The position numbers and the translations under genes were made by a program. Below the pieces are notes generated by a model. It saw nothing but the letters and a program-made list of their open reading frames with translations, was not told the origin of the DNA and searched no databases. Of a stretch of 64,000 bases of DNA, positions 32,221 through 42,895 are shown one piece after another. This stretch comes from an uncultured Alphaproteobacteria bacterium (GTDB lineage: Bacteria; Pseudomonadota; Alphaproteobacteria; Rhizobiales; Beijerinckiaceae): assembly GCA_937988775.1 (NCBI GenBank), contig CALKHP010000006.1, positions 104,711 through 168,710 on the forward strand. Reading direction: 5' to 3'. Position 1 is the stretch's first letter, and each line of letters begins with the position of its first letter.

Positions 32221-33084
32221 ATGCCTGCCCAGAAACGCCACAAGACGCTCCGAACCCGCCTGCGATCGCTGCTCCCGTCGCGGTTTCGCGGCGGGCCGCG
32301 CATTCCCGTGGTGCGGCTCGAAGGCGCCATCGGCCGCACCGGCCCACTCGCGCGCGGCATGACGCTCGATTCCGTGGCCGGCGTGCTGGAAAAGGCCTTC
32401 GCCGACGATGCGGCGCCGGTCGTCGTGCTCGCGATCAATTCGCCTGGCGGTTCCGCCGCGCAATCGCATCTGATCCACGCCCGCATCCGCGCGCTGGCCG
32501 AGGAAAACGGCAAGACCGTGCTGGCCTTCGTCGAGGATGTCGCGGCCTCCGGCGGCTATATGATCGCCTGCGCGGCGGATGAAATCCATGTCGACCCGGC
32601 CTCGATCGTCGGCTCGATCGGCGTCGTCTCGGGCGGGTTCGGCTTCACCGAGGCGATCGGCCGGCTCGGCATCGAGCGCCGGCTTTATACCGCCGGCGAC
32701 AGCAAGGCGATGCTCGATCCGTTCCTGCCGGAAAAGCCCGACCAGGTCGCGCGCCTCAAGCAGATCCAGGCCGCGATCCATGCGCGTTTCATCGCCCTTG
32801 TGCGGGCGCGGCGCGGCAATCGCCTGAACGAGGTGGAAGAAGACCTGTTCACCGGCGCGTTCTGGGCCGGCGACCGCGCGCTGGAACTCGGCCTTGTCGA
32901 TGGTATCGGCGATCTGCACGGCGTGTTGCGCGCCCGTTTCGGCGCCGGGCTGAAACTGGTCGAGATCCGGGCTCGCAAGGGCTTCAATCTCCGGCGGTGG
33001 CTCGGCGCCGATAGCGCCGGCCTTGCCGACGCGCTCGCCACGACGCTGGACGAGCGCGCCTTGTGGTCCCGTTACGGCCTGTAG
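32221..33084 (+). CDS. S49-family serine peptidase (SppA-like)
   Basis: 287-residue peptidase of the signal-peptide-peptidase A family, short form. The catalytic serine is S110 in DVAASGGYMIACAAD and the general-base lysine is K162 in GDSKAMLDPF; the 52-residue spacing is that of SppA enzymes. VVVLAINSPGGSA forms the oxyanion region. I see no clear signal or membrane helix, so it may be cytoplasmic or peripheral. The ATG at 32221 was chosen because earlier in-frame codons lie in the palindrome. The 3' end overlaps the convergent glycine-rich gene by 13 bases. Confidence 0.93.
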   Translation: MPAQKRHKTLRTRLRSLLPSRFRGGPRIPVVRLEGAIGRTGPLARGMTLDSVAGVLEKAFADDAAPVVVLAINSPGGSAAQSHLIHARIRALAEENGKTVLAFVEDVAASGGYMIACAADEIHVDPASIVGSIGVVSGGFGFTEAIGRLGIERRLYTAGDSKAMLDPFLPEKPDQVARLKQIQAAIHARFIALVRARRGNRLNEVEEDLFTGAFWAGDRALELGLVDGIGDLHGVLRARFGAGLKLVEIRARKGFNLRRWLGADSAGLADALATTLDERALWSRYGL

Positions 33085-33437
33085 CCGAAGCCCATGGCGT
33101 CCGTGTCGCAATCGCGGATGCGGTAGGCTTTTTCCCCGCAATCGTGGCCGCCGCCGATGTCGCTCGGGCTGAACCGGTCGTGGGGTCGGCGCTGCCGGGC
33201 CTGGTTGGCGAGGATGAAGTCGAGCGCCGGGTTGGCCTCGCTGCCGCCGCCGCCGCCGTCGCCACCGCCGCTGCCGCCGCCACCGCCGCCGCCGCCATTG
33301 CTCTGCGCCATGGCCGGCTGCGTCAGCAGGATGCTGGCGGGCGCCGCGCCCGCGATGAGCGCGACCGCCAGGGTGGAATAGAGCGCGTGGCGAGAAATCT
33401 TGAACCGAGAGATCTTGAACCGAGAAATCTTGAGCAT
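33072..33437 (-). CDS. hypothetical exported protein with glycine-rich linker
   Basis: 121 residues. The N-terminus contains three tandem KISR(F) units encoded by a 15-bp repeat (33391-33435). A signal-like hydrophobic segment ending QPAMAQ and a polyglycine stretch with serine and aspartate (about residues 50-70) follow. The C-terminal domain has two cysteines, ALDFILANQARQR and DCGEKAYRIRDCDTDAMGFGYRP. The ribosome site GGAGGACG is good. Function unknown. It is convergent with and slightly overlaps the S49 gene. Confidence 0.75.
   Translation of the reverse strand: MLKISRFKISRFKISRHALYSTLAVALIAGAAPASILLTQPAMAQSNGGGGGGGGSGGGDGGGGGSEANPALDFILANQARQRRPHDRFSPSDIGGGHDCGEKAYRIRDCDTDAMGFGYRP
33391..33435. 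repeat. 15-bp in-frame tandem repeat, three units
   Basis: CGAGAAATCTTGAAC, CGAGAGATCTTGAAC, CGAGAAATCTTGAGC in direct succession, encoding repeated KISRF on the minus strand just after the start codon. Confidence 0.95.
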
Positions 33438-33615
33438 GGCGTCCTCCGCTTGTGAGCAGCACCGCGATGGTGCCGATACGCTTTGGTCGCGGCGGCCGGC
33501 GAAAAGGTTCAAAACTTTCTCGGACGCGCCCTCCTGGTCCCGCGCCCTGCTTGACGCTCGCCCGCGCATGCGCCAAGCACGGCGCATCAAGTGCGAAGCG
33601 GATGCGAAGCCAACC

Positions 33616-34551
33616 ATGGAAATTCCTGTGCATATGCGGCCGGAACGCTCGTTCCAGGGCCTGATCCTGACGCTTCAGAGTTTTTGGGCCGAGCGCGGCT
33701 GCGTCATCCTGCAGCCTTACGACATGGAGGTCGGCGCCGGCACGTTCCATCCGGCGACCACGCTCCGCGCGCTCGGGCCGGGGCGCTGGAACGCGGCCTA
33801 TGTCCAGCCCTCGCGGCGTCCGAAGGATGGCCGCTACGGCGAGAACCCCAACCGGTTGCAGCATTATTACCAGTTCCAGGTCATCCTGAAGCCGTCGCCG
33901 CCCGACTTGCAGGAACTCTATCTGGCGAGCCTCGATGCCATCGGCCTCGACCCGACGCTGCATGATTTCCGCTTCGTCGAGGACGATTGGGAAAGCCCGA
34001 CGCTCGGCGCCTGGGGGCTGGGCTGGGAATGCTGGTGCGACGGCATGGAAGTGTCGCAGTTCACCTACTTCCAGCAGGTCGCGGGCTTCGAATGCGCGCC
34101 CGTTGCCGGCGAGTTGACCTACGGGCTCGAGCGCCTCGCCTGCTACCTGCAAGGCGTCGACAGCATCATGGAACTGAACTTCAACGGCCGCGAGGGGGCC
34201 GAGAAGGTCACTTATGGCGACGTGTTCCTCCAGGCCGAGCAGGAATATTCGCGCTACAATTTCGAGTTCGCCAATACGGAGATGCTGCTGAGGCATTTCG
34301 CCGATGCCGAGGCCGAATGCCAGGCGCTGCTCGCCGCCGGCACGCCGGGCAACAGCGACAATGACGGGCGCCACAAGCTCGCCCTGCCGGCCTATGACCA
34401 GTGCATCAAGGCGAGCCACGTCTTCAACCTGCTCGATGCGCGCGGCGTCATCTCGGTCACCGAGCGCCAGAGCTACATCCTGCGCGTGCGCGAACTCGCC
34501 AAGGCGTGCGGCGCGGCCTGGCTGCAAACCGCCGGCGGGGGAGCGGCATGA
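33616..34551 (+). CDS. glyQ: glycyl-tRNA synthetase alpha subunit
   Basis: Catalytic subunit of the bacterial alpha2beta2 glycyl-tRNA synthetase, 311 residues. SFQGLILTLQSFWAERGCVI, AYVQPSRRPKDGRYGENPNR and the aminoacylation core LTYGLERLACYLQGV are diagnostic. The ATG at 33616 (EIPVHMRPERSFQG) or one six codons later could be the start. The stop overlaps the ATG of the VOC gene (ATGA), coupling their translation. glyS follows after the VOC gene. Confidence 0.96.
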   Translation: MEIPVHMRPERSFQGLILTLQSFWAERGCVILQPYDMEVGAGTFHPATTLRALGPGRWNAAYVQPSRRPKDGRYGENPNRLQHYYQFQVILKPSPPDLQELYLASLDAIGLDPTLHDFRFVEDDWESPTLGAWGLGWECWCDGMEVSQFTYFQQVAGFECAPVAGELTYGLERLACYLQGVDSIMELNFNGREGAEKVTYGDVFLQAEQEYSRYNFEFANTEMLLRHFADAEAECQALLAAGTPGNSDNDGRHKLALPAYDQCIKASHVFNLLDARGVISVTERQSYILRVRELAKACGAAWLQTAGGGAA

Positions 34552-34952
34552 GCCAGGGCCGGATCACCGATCAGGCCTCGATCCTGCTGGCGCGCGATGT
34601 CGGCGCGGCCGTTGCCTACTGGGTCGAGAAGGTCGGTTTCAAAATCGCCGGAACCTGGGGTGAACCGCCGGATTTCGCCATTCTGGAGCGCGACGGCGCC
34701 CATGTCATGATCGGCATGGCCGGGGGCGACCACGAGATCGTGCCATACTGGAAAATCCGCCCGAACCTGTGGAACGCCTATTTCTGGGTGGCCGACGCTC
34801 GCGCGATGTTCGAGGAACTGTCCGGCCGGGGGGCGCAGATCGACTATTCGCTATGTACCCAGCCTTACGGGGTTCTCGAATTCGGCATCCAGGATACCGA
34901 CGGCCACGATATCGGCTTTGGAGAAGTCCTCAAGCCTGCCTCGGATTCATGA
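34548..34952 (+). CDS. VOC (glyoxalase/bleomycin-resistance-like) protein
   Basis: 134-residue vicinal-oxygen-chelate fold protein. It has the expected beta-alpha-beta pattern: ASILLARDVGAAVAYWVEKVGFKI at the start, then AILERDGAHVMIG, and NAYFWVADARAMFEELSGRG in the second half, with a closing FGIQDTDGHDIGFGE. It may bind a metal and a small molecule; the activity is unknown. It sits between glyQ and glyS, overlapping glyQ by four bases, and is co-transcribed with both. Confidence 0.88.
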   Translation: MSQGRITDQASILLARDVGAAVAYWVEKVGFKIAGTWGEPPDFAILERDGAHVMIGMAGGDHEIVPYWKIRPNLWNAYFWVADARAMFEELSGRGAQIDYSLCTQPYGVLEFGIQDTDGHDIGFGEVLKPASDS

Positions 34953-34965
34953 ACGGACGACTTTA

Positions 34966-37089
34966 ATGCCTGACCTCCTCCTCGAACTGTTCTCCGAAGA
35001 AATCCCGGCCCGCATGCAGGCGCGCGCCAGCGCCGACCTGCGCAAGCTGGTCACCGATGCGCTGGTCGAGCGCGGCTTCACCTATGAGGGCGCGCTCAAC
35101 CTCGCCACGCCGCGCCGCCTTGTGCTGCACATTGCCGGCCTGCCGGCGCGCGGCAAGGACCAGCGCGAGGAGCGCAAGGGGCCGCGCGTCGGGGCGCCCG
35201 ACGCCGCGATCCAAGGCTTTCTCAAGAGCGCCGGCCTGTCGTCGATCGACGAGGCGAGGATCGAGCGCGACCCGAAGAAGGGCGAGTTCTACGTCGCTGT
35301 CACAGAAAGCGCCGGCCGGCCGACGCTCGACGTGCTGGCGGAAATCCTGCCCGAGGTGATCCGGGGCTTTCCGTGGCCGAAATCGATGCGCTGGGGCGCG
35401 GCCTCGGCCTCGAGCGCCTCGTTCCGCTGGATCAGGCCGTTGCGCGGCATCGTCGCGACCTTCGGCCCCGAGACCGAGGACCCCGAGGTGGTGCCGTTCG
35501 AGATCGGCGGGCTCAAGGCCGGCGACACCACGTTCGGGCATCGTTTCATGGCGCCGCAGCCGATCCGCGTGAAGCGCCTCGCCGATTACGTGCGCAAGCT
35601 CGAGGCGGCCAAGGTGATCGTCGATCCCGAGCGCCGCAAGGACATCATCCGCACCGACGCGCGCAATCTCGCCTTCGCGCAAGGTTTCGAGCTGGTCGAG
35701 GACGAGGCGCTCGTCGATGAGGTCTCGGGCCTCGTTGAATGGCCGGTGACCCTGCTCGGCAGCTTCGAGGAGGAGTTCCTCGACGTGCCGGCCGAGGTGA
35801 TCCGCGCCACCATCCGCGCCAACCAGAAATGCTTCGTGCTGCGCGATCCGGCCACCGGCAAGCTCGCCAACCGCTTCATCGCCACCGCCAATGTTGCCGC
35901 CCGCGATGGCGGCGCCACCATCACCGCCGGCAACGGCCGCGTCATCCGGGCGCGGCTGTCGGATGCGCGCTTCTTCTGGGAGACGGACAAGCGCGTGCTC
36001 CTCGCCGAGCGCGCGAAAAAGCTCGAGACGATCACCTTCCACGCCCGCCTTGGCAGCCAGGGCGAGCGCGTGCGCCGCATCGCCGGCCTCGCGCGCGAAC
36101 TGGCGCCGCTCGTCGGCGCCGATGCGGCGCTCGCCGAGCGCGCGGCGCTGCTGTGCAAGGCCGATCTCGTCACCGAGATGGTCGGCGAATTCCCCGAATT
36201 GCAGGGGCTGATGGGGCGCTATTACGCAGCGCTCCAAGGCGAGCCGGACAGCGTCGCGGCCGCGATCGGCGACCATTACAAGCCGCAAGGCCCGTCCGAC
36301 GCCGTGCCCTCCGAGCCGGTCAGCATCGCCGTCGCGCTCGCCGACAAGCTCGATACGCTGGTCGGTTTCTGGGCCATCGGCGAGAAGCCGACCGGCAGCA
36401 AGGACCCCTATGCGCTGCGCCGCGCGGCGCTCGGCGTCATCCGGCTGGTGCTCTCGAACCAGTTGCGCCTGCCGCTCACCGAGGTGATCGACAATTTCAT
36501 CGTGCTCGGCAAGCTGACCGGCGAATACGCCATTCCGACGCAAGCGCGCTTCGCCACCATCCGCGACCTCGTCGGCTTCCTGGTCGAGCGCCTCAAGGTG
36601 CAGTTGCGCGAGCAGGGCGCGCGCCACGATCTCGTCGATGCCGTGCTCGGCCTCGCCGATGGCCAGGACGACCTGCTGCTGATCGTCGCGCGTGTCGAGG
36701 CGCTCGCCGCCTTCCTCGACAGCGAGGACGGCAAGAGCCTGCTCGCCGGCTACAAGCGCGCCGCCAACATCCTGCGCGCCGAGGAGAAGAAGGACGGGCG
36801 CGGCTTCGATGGCGCACCCGACCCCAGGCTGTTCTCCCTGCCGGAAGAGATGCTGCTGCACGACACGCTCGTCGCCGCCGCCGACAAGGCGCGCGAAGCG
36901 GTCGCCAGGGAGGATTTCGCCGGCGCCATGCGCGCGCTTGCCGGCGCGCGCGGCGATGTCGATCGCTTCTTCGAGCATGTCACGGTCAATGCCGACGAGC
37001 ACCAGGTGCGCGAGAACCGCCTGCGGTTGCTAAATGCCCTGCGCGCGGCGACACTGACGGTCGGCGATCTCTCCCGCGTCGCGGGTTGA
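34966..37089 (+). CDS. glyS: glycyl-tRNA synthetase beta subunit
   Basis: Beta subunit, needed for tRNA recognition, 707 residues. The N-terminus MPDLLLELFSEEIPARMQ is diagnostic; RKGPRVGAPDAAIQGFLKSAGL and KSMRWGAASASSASFRWIRP follow, and the C-terminal anticodon-binding region contains DRFFEHVTVNADEHQVRENRLRLL (by its ends). The ATG at 34966 is 13 bases past the VOC stop; an upstream in-frame start overlaps the VOC gene. Confidence 0.97.
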   Translation: MPDLLLELFSEEIPARMQARASADLRKLVTDALVERGFTYEGALNLATPRRLVLHIAGLPARGKDQREERKGPRVGAPDAAIQGFLKSAGLSSIDEARIERDPKKGEFYVAVTESAGRPTLDVLAEILPEVIRGFPWPKSMRWGAASASSASFRWIRPLRGIVATFGPETEDPEVVPFEIGGLKAGDTTFGHRFMAPQPIRVKRLADYVRKLEAAKVIVDPERRKDIIRTDARNLAFAQGFELVEDEALVDEVSGLVEWPVTLLGSFEEEFLDVPAEVIRATIRANQKCFVLRDPATGKLANRFIATANVAARDGGATITAGNGRVIRARLSDARFFWETDKRVLLAERAKKLETITFHARLGSQGERVRRIAGLARELAPLVGADAALAERAALLCKADLVTEMVGEFPELQGLMGRYYAALQGEPDSVAAAIGDHYKPQGPSDAVPSEPVSIAVALADKLDTLVGFWAIGEKPTGSKDPYALRRAALGVIRLVLSNQLRLPLTEVIDNFIVLGKLTGEYAIPTQARFATIRDLVGFLVERLKVQLREQGARHDLVDAVLGLADGQDDLLLIVARVEALAAFLDSEDGKSLLAGYKRAANILRAEEKKDGRGFDGAPDPRLFSLPEEMLLHDTLVAAADKAREAVAREDFAGAMRALAGARGDVDRFFEHVTVNADEHQVRENRLRLLNALRAATLTVGDLSRVAG

Positions 37090-37158
37090 GGCGCAGGAAG
37101 CCGCAGACGCGGGAACGGATCGGGTTTTCCGGCGTTTGGCAGGAACCAGGAGTTCGCC

Positions 37159-37776
37159 ATGACCGAAAGCCAGATCCCCTCGACCAACCCGCCCGCAACC
37201 CCACCCGCCACATCCTCCCCACCTCATAATCTCGGCGCCGGCATCGAGGCGCTGCGCGGCAAATGGGGCTGGATCGTCGCGCTCGGCGTGCTGTTCGCCA
37301 TTGCCGGCGTGATCGCGCTCGGCTCGGTGATCACGGCGACGGTCGTCAGCGTGCTCTTCGTCGGCGCCATGATGGTCGTCGCCGGCATCGGCGAGATCAT
37401 CCACGCCTTCGCGATCAGGAGCTGGGGCCGATTCGCGCTCTGGCTGCTGCTCGGCGTGCTCTATGTCGTGGCCGGCATCTCGGTCTATGTGAACCCGCTG
37501 CTGGCGGCGAGTTTCCTGACCCTGATCCTCGGCGCGGCGCTCGTCGCCTCGGGCCTCCTGCGCATCGTCATCGCCTTCCAGATGCGCTCGGGCACGCCAT
37601 GGGGCTGGGTCGTGCTGTCGGGCGTGATCACGCTGCTGCTCGGCGGCATCATCCTGTTCCATTGGCCGGCTTCCAGCCTGTTCGTGCTCGGCGTGCTGCT
37701 CGGCATCGACCTGATGTTCATCGGCTTCGGCTGGATCCTGGTCGGGCTTGCATTGCGCGCGCGCCGCCACGCCTGA
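37159..37776 (+). CDS. HdeD-family membrane protein
   Basis: 205 residues. A proline/threonine-rich N-terminal tail (about 25 residues) is followed by six hydrophobic helices in three pairs. These include WIVALGVLFAIAGVIALGS, SVLFVGAMMVVAGIGEII, LWLLLGVLYVVAGI and VVLSGVITLLLGGIILF, the HdeD/DUF308 pattern. Members are linked to acid resistance in enteric bacteria; the role here is not known. It lies 69 bases after glyS. Confidence 0.88.
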   Translation: MTESQIPSTNPPATPPATSSPPHNLGAGIEALRGKWGWIVALGVLFAIAGVIALGSVITATVVSVLFVGAMMVVAGIGEIIHAFAIRSWGRFALWLLLGVLYVVAGISVYVNPLLAASFLTLILGAALVASGLLRIVIAFQMRSGTPWGWVVLSGVITLLLGGIILFHWPASSLFVLGVLLGIDLMFIGFGWILVGLALRARRHA

Positions 37777-37890
37777 GCGGGGCGACGCCGGCGCTTTCAC
37801 GGTGCATGGTGCATTGCAAACCATGGCGGCTTGCGTCACAACGCGAGCCGTCCAGCTTTTCCGGCTTGAAAAACAAAAAAGGCATCAGCG

Positions 37891-40566
<2,676 letters not shown>

Positions 40567-40615
40567 ATCGAAGCATCCGCCTTAACCTGCCGGAAACCCT
40601 AACGAAGCATGATGG

Positions 40616-40653
40616 TCGTCGAACTGGCTGGAGCCCCTCCGCCAGTTCGACGA
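40616..40653 (+). terminator. probable ppdK terminator hairpin
   Basis: Perfect 13-bp stem (TCGTCGAACTGGC, 12-base loop, GCCAGTTCGACGA) followed by TTTCTGTT, 50 bases after the ppdK stop. It lies just before the preferred start of the hydrolase gene. Confidence 0.7.
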
Positions 40654-40677
40654 TTTCTGTTGCGTAGCGGGTTGTTC

Positions 40678-41757
40678 ATGCGTTCGAAGTCGCGTTCCCG
40701 ACAGGCGGGCTGGGTGTTGCGTTCCGTGCTGCCATGGTGCCTCGCGGCCGGCGTCCTGGTGACGTCTGCCGCCGATGCGACGCAGAACCCGCAGGAACTG
40801 CTGCTGAAGAAGCGCTCGCTCCTCGAAGGCGATGTCGCCGCCCTGCCGGTGCCTCCGACGCGCCTGAGCCTGATCGAGCGCAGCCTGCGCACCGTGTCGG
40901 GCACGGAGGTCAAGGGGCCATTGGTGCCTGTCGGCCGCCGCATCCCGGCGGAACTCGCCTATGCCGAGGATGCCGATTTCCTGCCACCCGCGCCGCTTTC
41001 GGCCTTCGGCCGGCCCTTCATCGGCCCGCCGGCCTCGCGGCGTTTCTCGCAAATCCATGCCGATGGCACCACCGACCCGGCCAGCCGTGGCGCCGTCGCC
41101 CCCGATGCCGGGCGCGGCATCACCTCGCCCGTGGCGATCCCGGTGCTGACCGCGGCCCATCCCGCTGGCACCAGCCCGATGTTGCAGCGCGCCGTCGCGC
41201 TTGCCTCGACGACGCCGGCCCCGGTCGAGCCGGAAGTGATCGCCATGCCGGCCGGCTTCGCGCCGGAGCCCGGCACCGTACCGCTCGACGAGCAGGGCCG
41301 CGACGGCAGCGCGCATCCCGATTATGCCGCGCTGATCGATCCCGAGGACATGAGCCGCGAGCAGCGCTGCCTCGCCGAGGCGGTGTATTTCGAGGCGCGC
41401 AGCGAACCGGCGGCCGGGCAGGCGGCCGTCGCCCAAGTCGTGCTCAACCGCGTCAAGAGCGGGCTCTATCCGCGCTCGGTCTGCGGCGTGGTGTACCAGA
41501 ACCGCAATCGCTACAAGGCGTGCCAGTTCACCTTCGCCTGCGAGGGCAAGTCGCTGCGCATCACCGAGCCCGGCCCGTGGAAGCAGGCGGTCAAGATCGC
41601 CCGCGACGTCACCGACGGCACGACCTATCTCAGCAAGGTTGGCAACGCGCTGAACTACCATGCCGATTACGTCAAGCCGTATTGGGCGCGCTCCCTGCAC
41701 CGCAACGACCGCATCGGCCGCCACATCTTCTATTCGCTGCGCACCGGCCGGCGCTGA
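40678..41757 (+). CDS. SleB-like cell wall hydrolase
   Basis: 359-residue exported protein. A signal peptide (residues 1 to about 35: RSVLPWCLAAGVLVTSAADA) is followed by a long proline/alanine-rich linker. The C-terminal hydrolase_2 (SleB/CwlJ) domain spans from about residue 220: SREQRCLAEAVYFEARSE with the catalytic glutamate region, AVAQVVLNRVKSGLYP and FTFACEGKS. It is expected to cleave peptidoglycan glycan chains. The ATG at 40678 is chosen because an upstream ATG at 40609 would put the ppdK terminator inside the gene. Confidence 0.88.
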   Translation: MRSKSRSRQAGWVLRSVLPWCLAAGVLVTSAADATQNPQELLLKKRSLLEGDVAALPVPPTRLSLIERSLRTVSGTEVKGPLVPVGRRIPAELAYAEDADFLPPAPLSAFGRPFIGPPASRRFSQIHADGTTDPASRGAVAPDAGRGITSPVAIPVLTAAHPAGTSPMLQRAVALASTTPAPVEPEVIAMPAGFAPEPGTVPLDEQGRDGSAHPDYAALIDPEDMSREQRCLAEAVYFEARSEPAAGQAAVAQVVLNRVKSGLYPRSVCGVVYQNRNRYKACQFTFACEGKSLRITEPGPWKQAVKIARDVTDGTTYLSKVGNALNYHADYVKPYWARSLHRNDRIGRHIFYSLRTGRR

Positions 41758-41767
41758 GTTCAGCTTT

Positions 41768-41931
41768 CCTTCTCCCGCACGCGGGAGAAGGTGGCGCGAA
41801 GCGCCGGATGAGGGGGCGGCACGACCTCTCCCTCATCCCACCAATCTCCGGTGTTCCGGAGATTGGCTTTAGAATCCCAAGTCGGCCGAGGCCGACTTGG
41901 GCCGGGACCTTCTCCCGCGCGCGGGAGAAGG
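41768..41931. repeat. hairpin repeat, family D, copy 2, with two inserted hairpins
   Basis: CCTTCTCCCGC...GCGGGAGAAGG at 41768, GCCGGATGAGGG, CCCTCATCCC, then CCAATCTCCG/CGGAGATTGG (41841-41866) and CCCAAGTCGGCC/GGCCGACTTGGG (41876-41901), then a final CCTTCTCCCG...CGGGAGAAGG. The outer parts match copy 1 at 29350. Confidence 0.8.
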
Positions 41932-42019
41932 GTACTCATTCTGTCGTCGAATGTGCCAGACTGGCACGCCACGCCGCGTCAACCGCGCGCCCTGTCCCAT
42001 GACGCGCCGGAAACGTTCC

Positions 42020-42079
42020 AATTTTAACGTACACGGCGAGTATTCATCAGTGAATGCCCCGGTCGTTTACGTTAAAATT
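42020..42079. promoter_or_regulatory. AT-rich nested inverted repeats, possible operator
   Basis: AATTTTAACGTA (42020-42031) and TACGTTAAAATT (42068-42079) form a perfect 12-bp inverted repeat. Inside it is ATTCA-TCAG-TGAAT. It lies about 100 bases upstream of the repeat-rich exported protein gene, in a 428-base gap also holding family D copy 2. It is much richer in A/T than the surroundings and could be an operator or a structured leader. Confidence 0.45.
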
Positions 42080-42185
42080 GAGTTAATCTTGCCATGAGTC
42101 CGCCAATATCCCTAGCGTATCCGCCGTAAGCTGTGGTTCCGGCGTTGAGTAATCCTTGCGCCGTGCGCGGCACGAGGAGATCGAG

Positions 42186-42779
42186 ATGGCTGGGCTTGGC
42201 AAGATTCTAGGGGCAGGGCTGCTGGTCGCGGGCGCGACTGCGATGATGGGGGCAACGGGCGCGCAAGCGGGCGATTGCCATCATTGCTATCGCAAAGTGG
42301 TGACGCCGCCGGTTTACGAGACCGTGAATGAGCGGGTGATGGTCCGCGCCGCCCAGACGCATTACCGGCATGTGCCGGCGGTTTACGGCACCGTCTCCGA
42401 GACGGTGCAGGTCGCGCCCGAGCGCACCATCGCCCACCGCGTGCCGGCGACCTATCGCAACGTGGCGGAAACCGTGCAGGTCGCGCCCGCCACCAGGGTC
42501 TGGCAGGTGAGCCGCGACCGGCATGGCCGCGACATCGGCTGCTGGGTCAAGGTGCCGGCGCGCTACGCCACGCAATATCGCAGCGTCATGGTGCAGCCCG
42601 CCTCCGTGCGCTACGAGACGGTGCCGGCGCAATATGCCACGCGCCAGCGCACCGTGCTCGTCAGGCAGCGTCATGTGCAGCGCGAAGTGGCGCCCGCCGT
42701 TTACGCCACGCGGCAGCGCTCGGTGATGGTGGCGCCGGCGAGCGCCTCCTGGCAGCCGCTCGATCACCGCCGCCATTGA
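42186..42779 (+). CDS. exported protein with about six tandem VPxxY repeats
   Basis: 197 residues. A signal peptide (ending GAQAGD) is followed by CHHCYRK and about six repeats of 22-26 residues, built on VPA-x-Y-x-T-V-x-E-T-V-x-V-A-P. Examples are VPAVYGTVSETVQVAP, VPATYRNVAETVQVAP, VPARYATQYRSVMVQP and VPAQYATRQRTVLVR. The repeats are beta-like with alternating hydrophobics. It is probably periplasmic or surface-bound. AGGAGATCGAG precedes the ATG. I do not recognise a named family. It ends before the terminator at 42808. Confidence 0.8.
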   Translation: MAGLGKILGAGLLVAGATAMMGATGAQAGDCHHCYRKVVTPPVYETVNERVMVRAAQTHYRHVPAVYGTVSETVQVAPERTIAHRVPATYRNVAETVQVAPATRVWQVSRDRHGRDIGCWVKVPARYATQYRSVMVQPASVRYETVPAQYATRQRTVLVRQRHVQREVAPAVYATRQRSVMVAPASASWQPLDHRRH

Positions 42780-42807
42780 GCGTGCCGGGACTGAAGGTCC
42801 ACGTGTT

Positions 42808-42835
42808 AAAGGCTCCGCTTGCGGGGCCTTTTTTG
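42808..42835 (+). terminator. intrinsic terminator
   Basis: GGCTCCGC, loop TT, GCGGGGCC followed by TTTTTTG, 29 bases after the repeat-protein stop. Eight base pairs with one T-G pair. Confidence 0.85.
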
Positions 42836-42895
42836 TTGCGCCGGCGGCCGTGGCCGGGCAACGCTGCGGCGAGACGTTTCAGGGAAGGATAGGGT

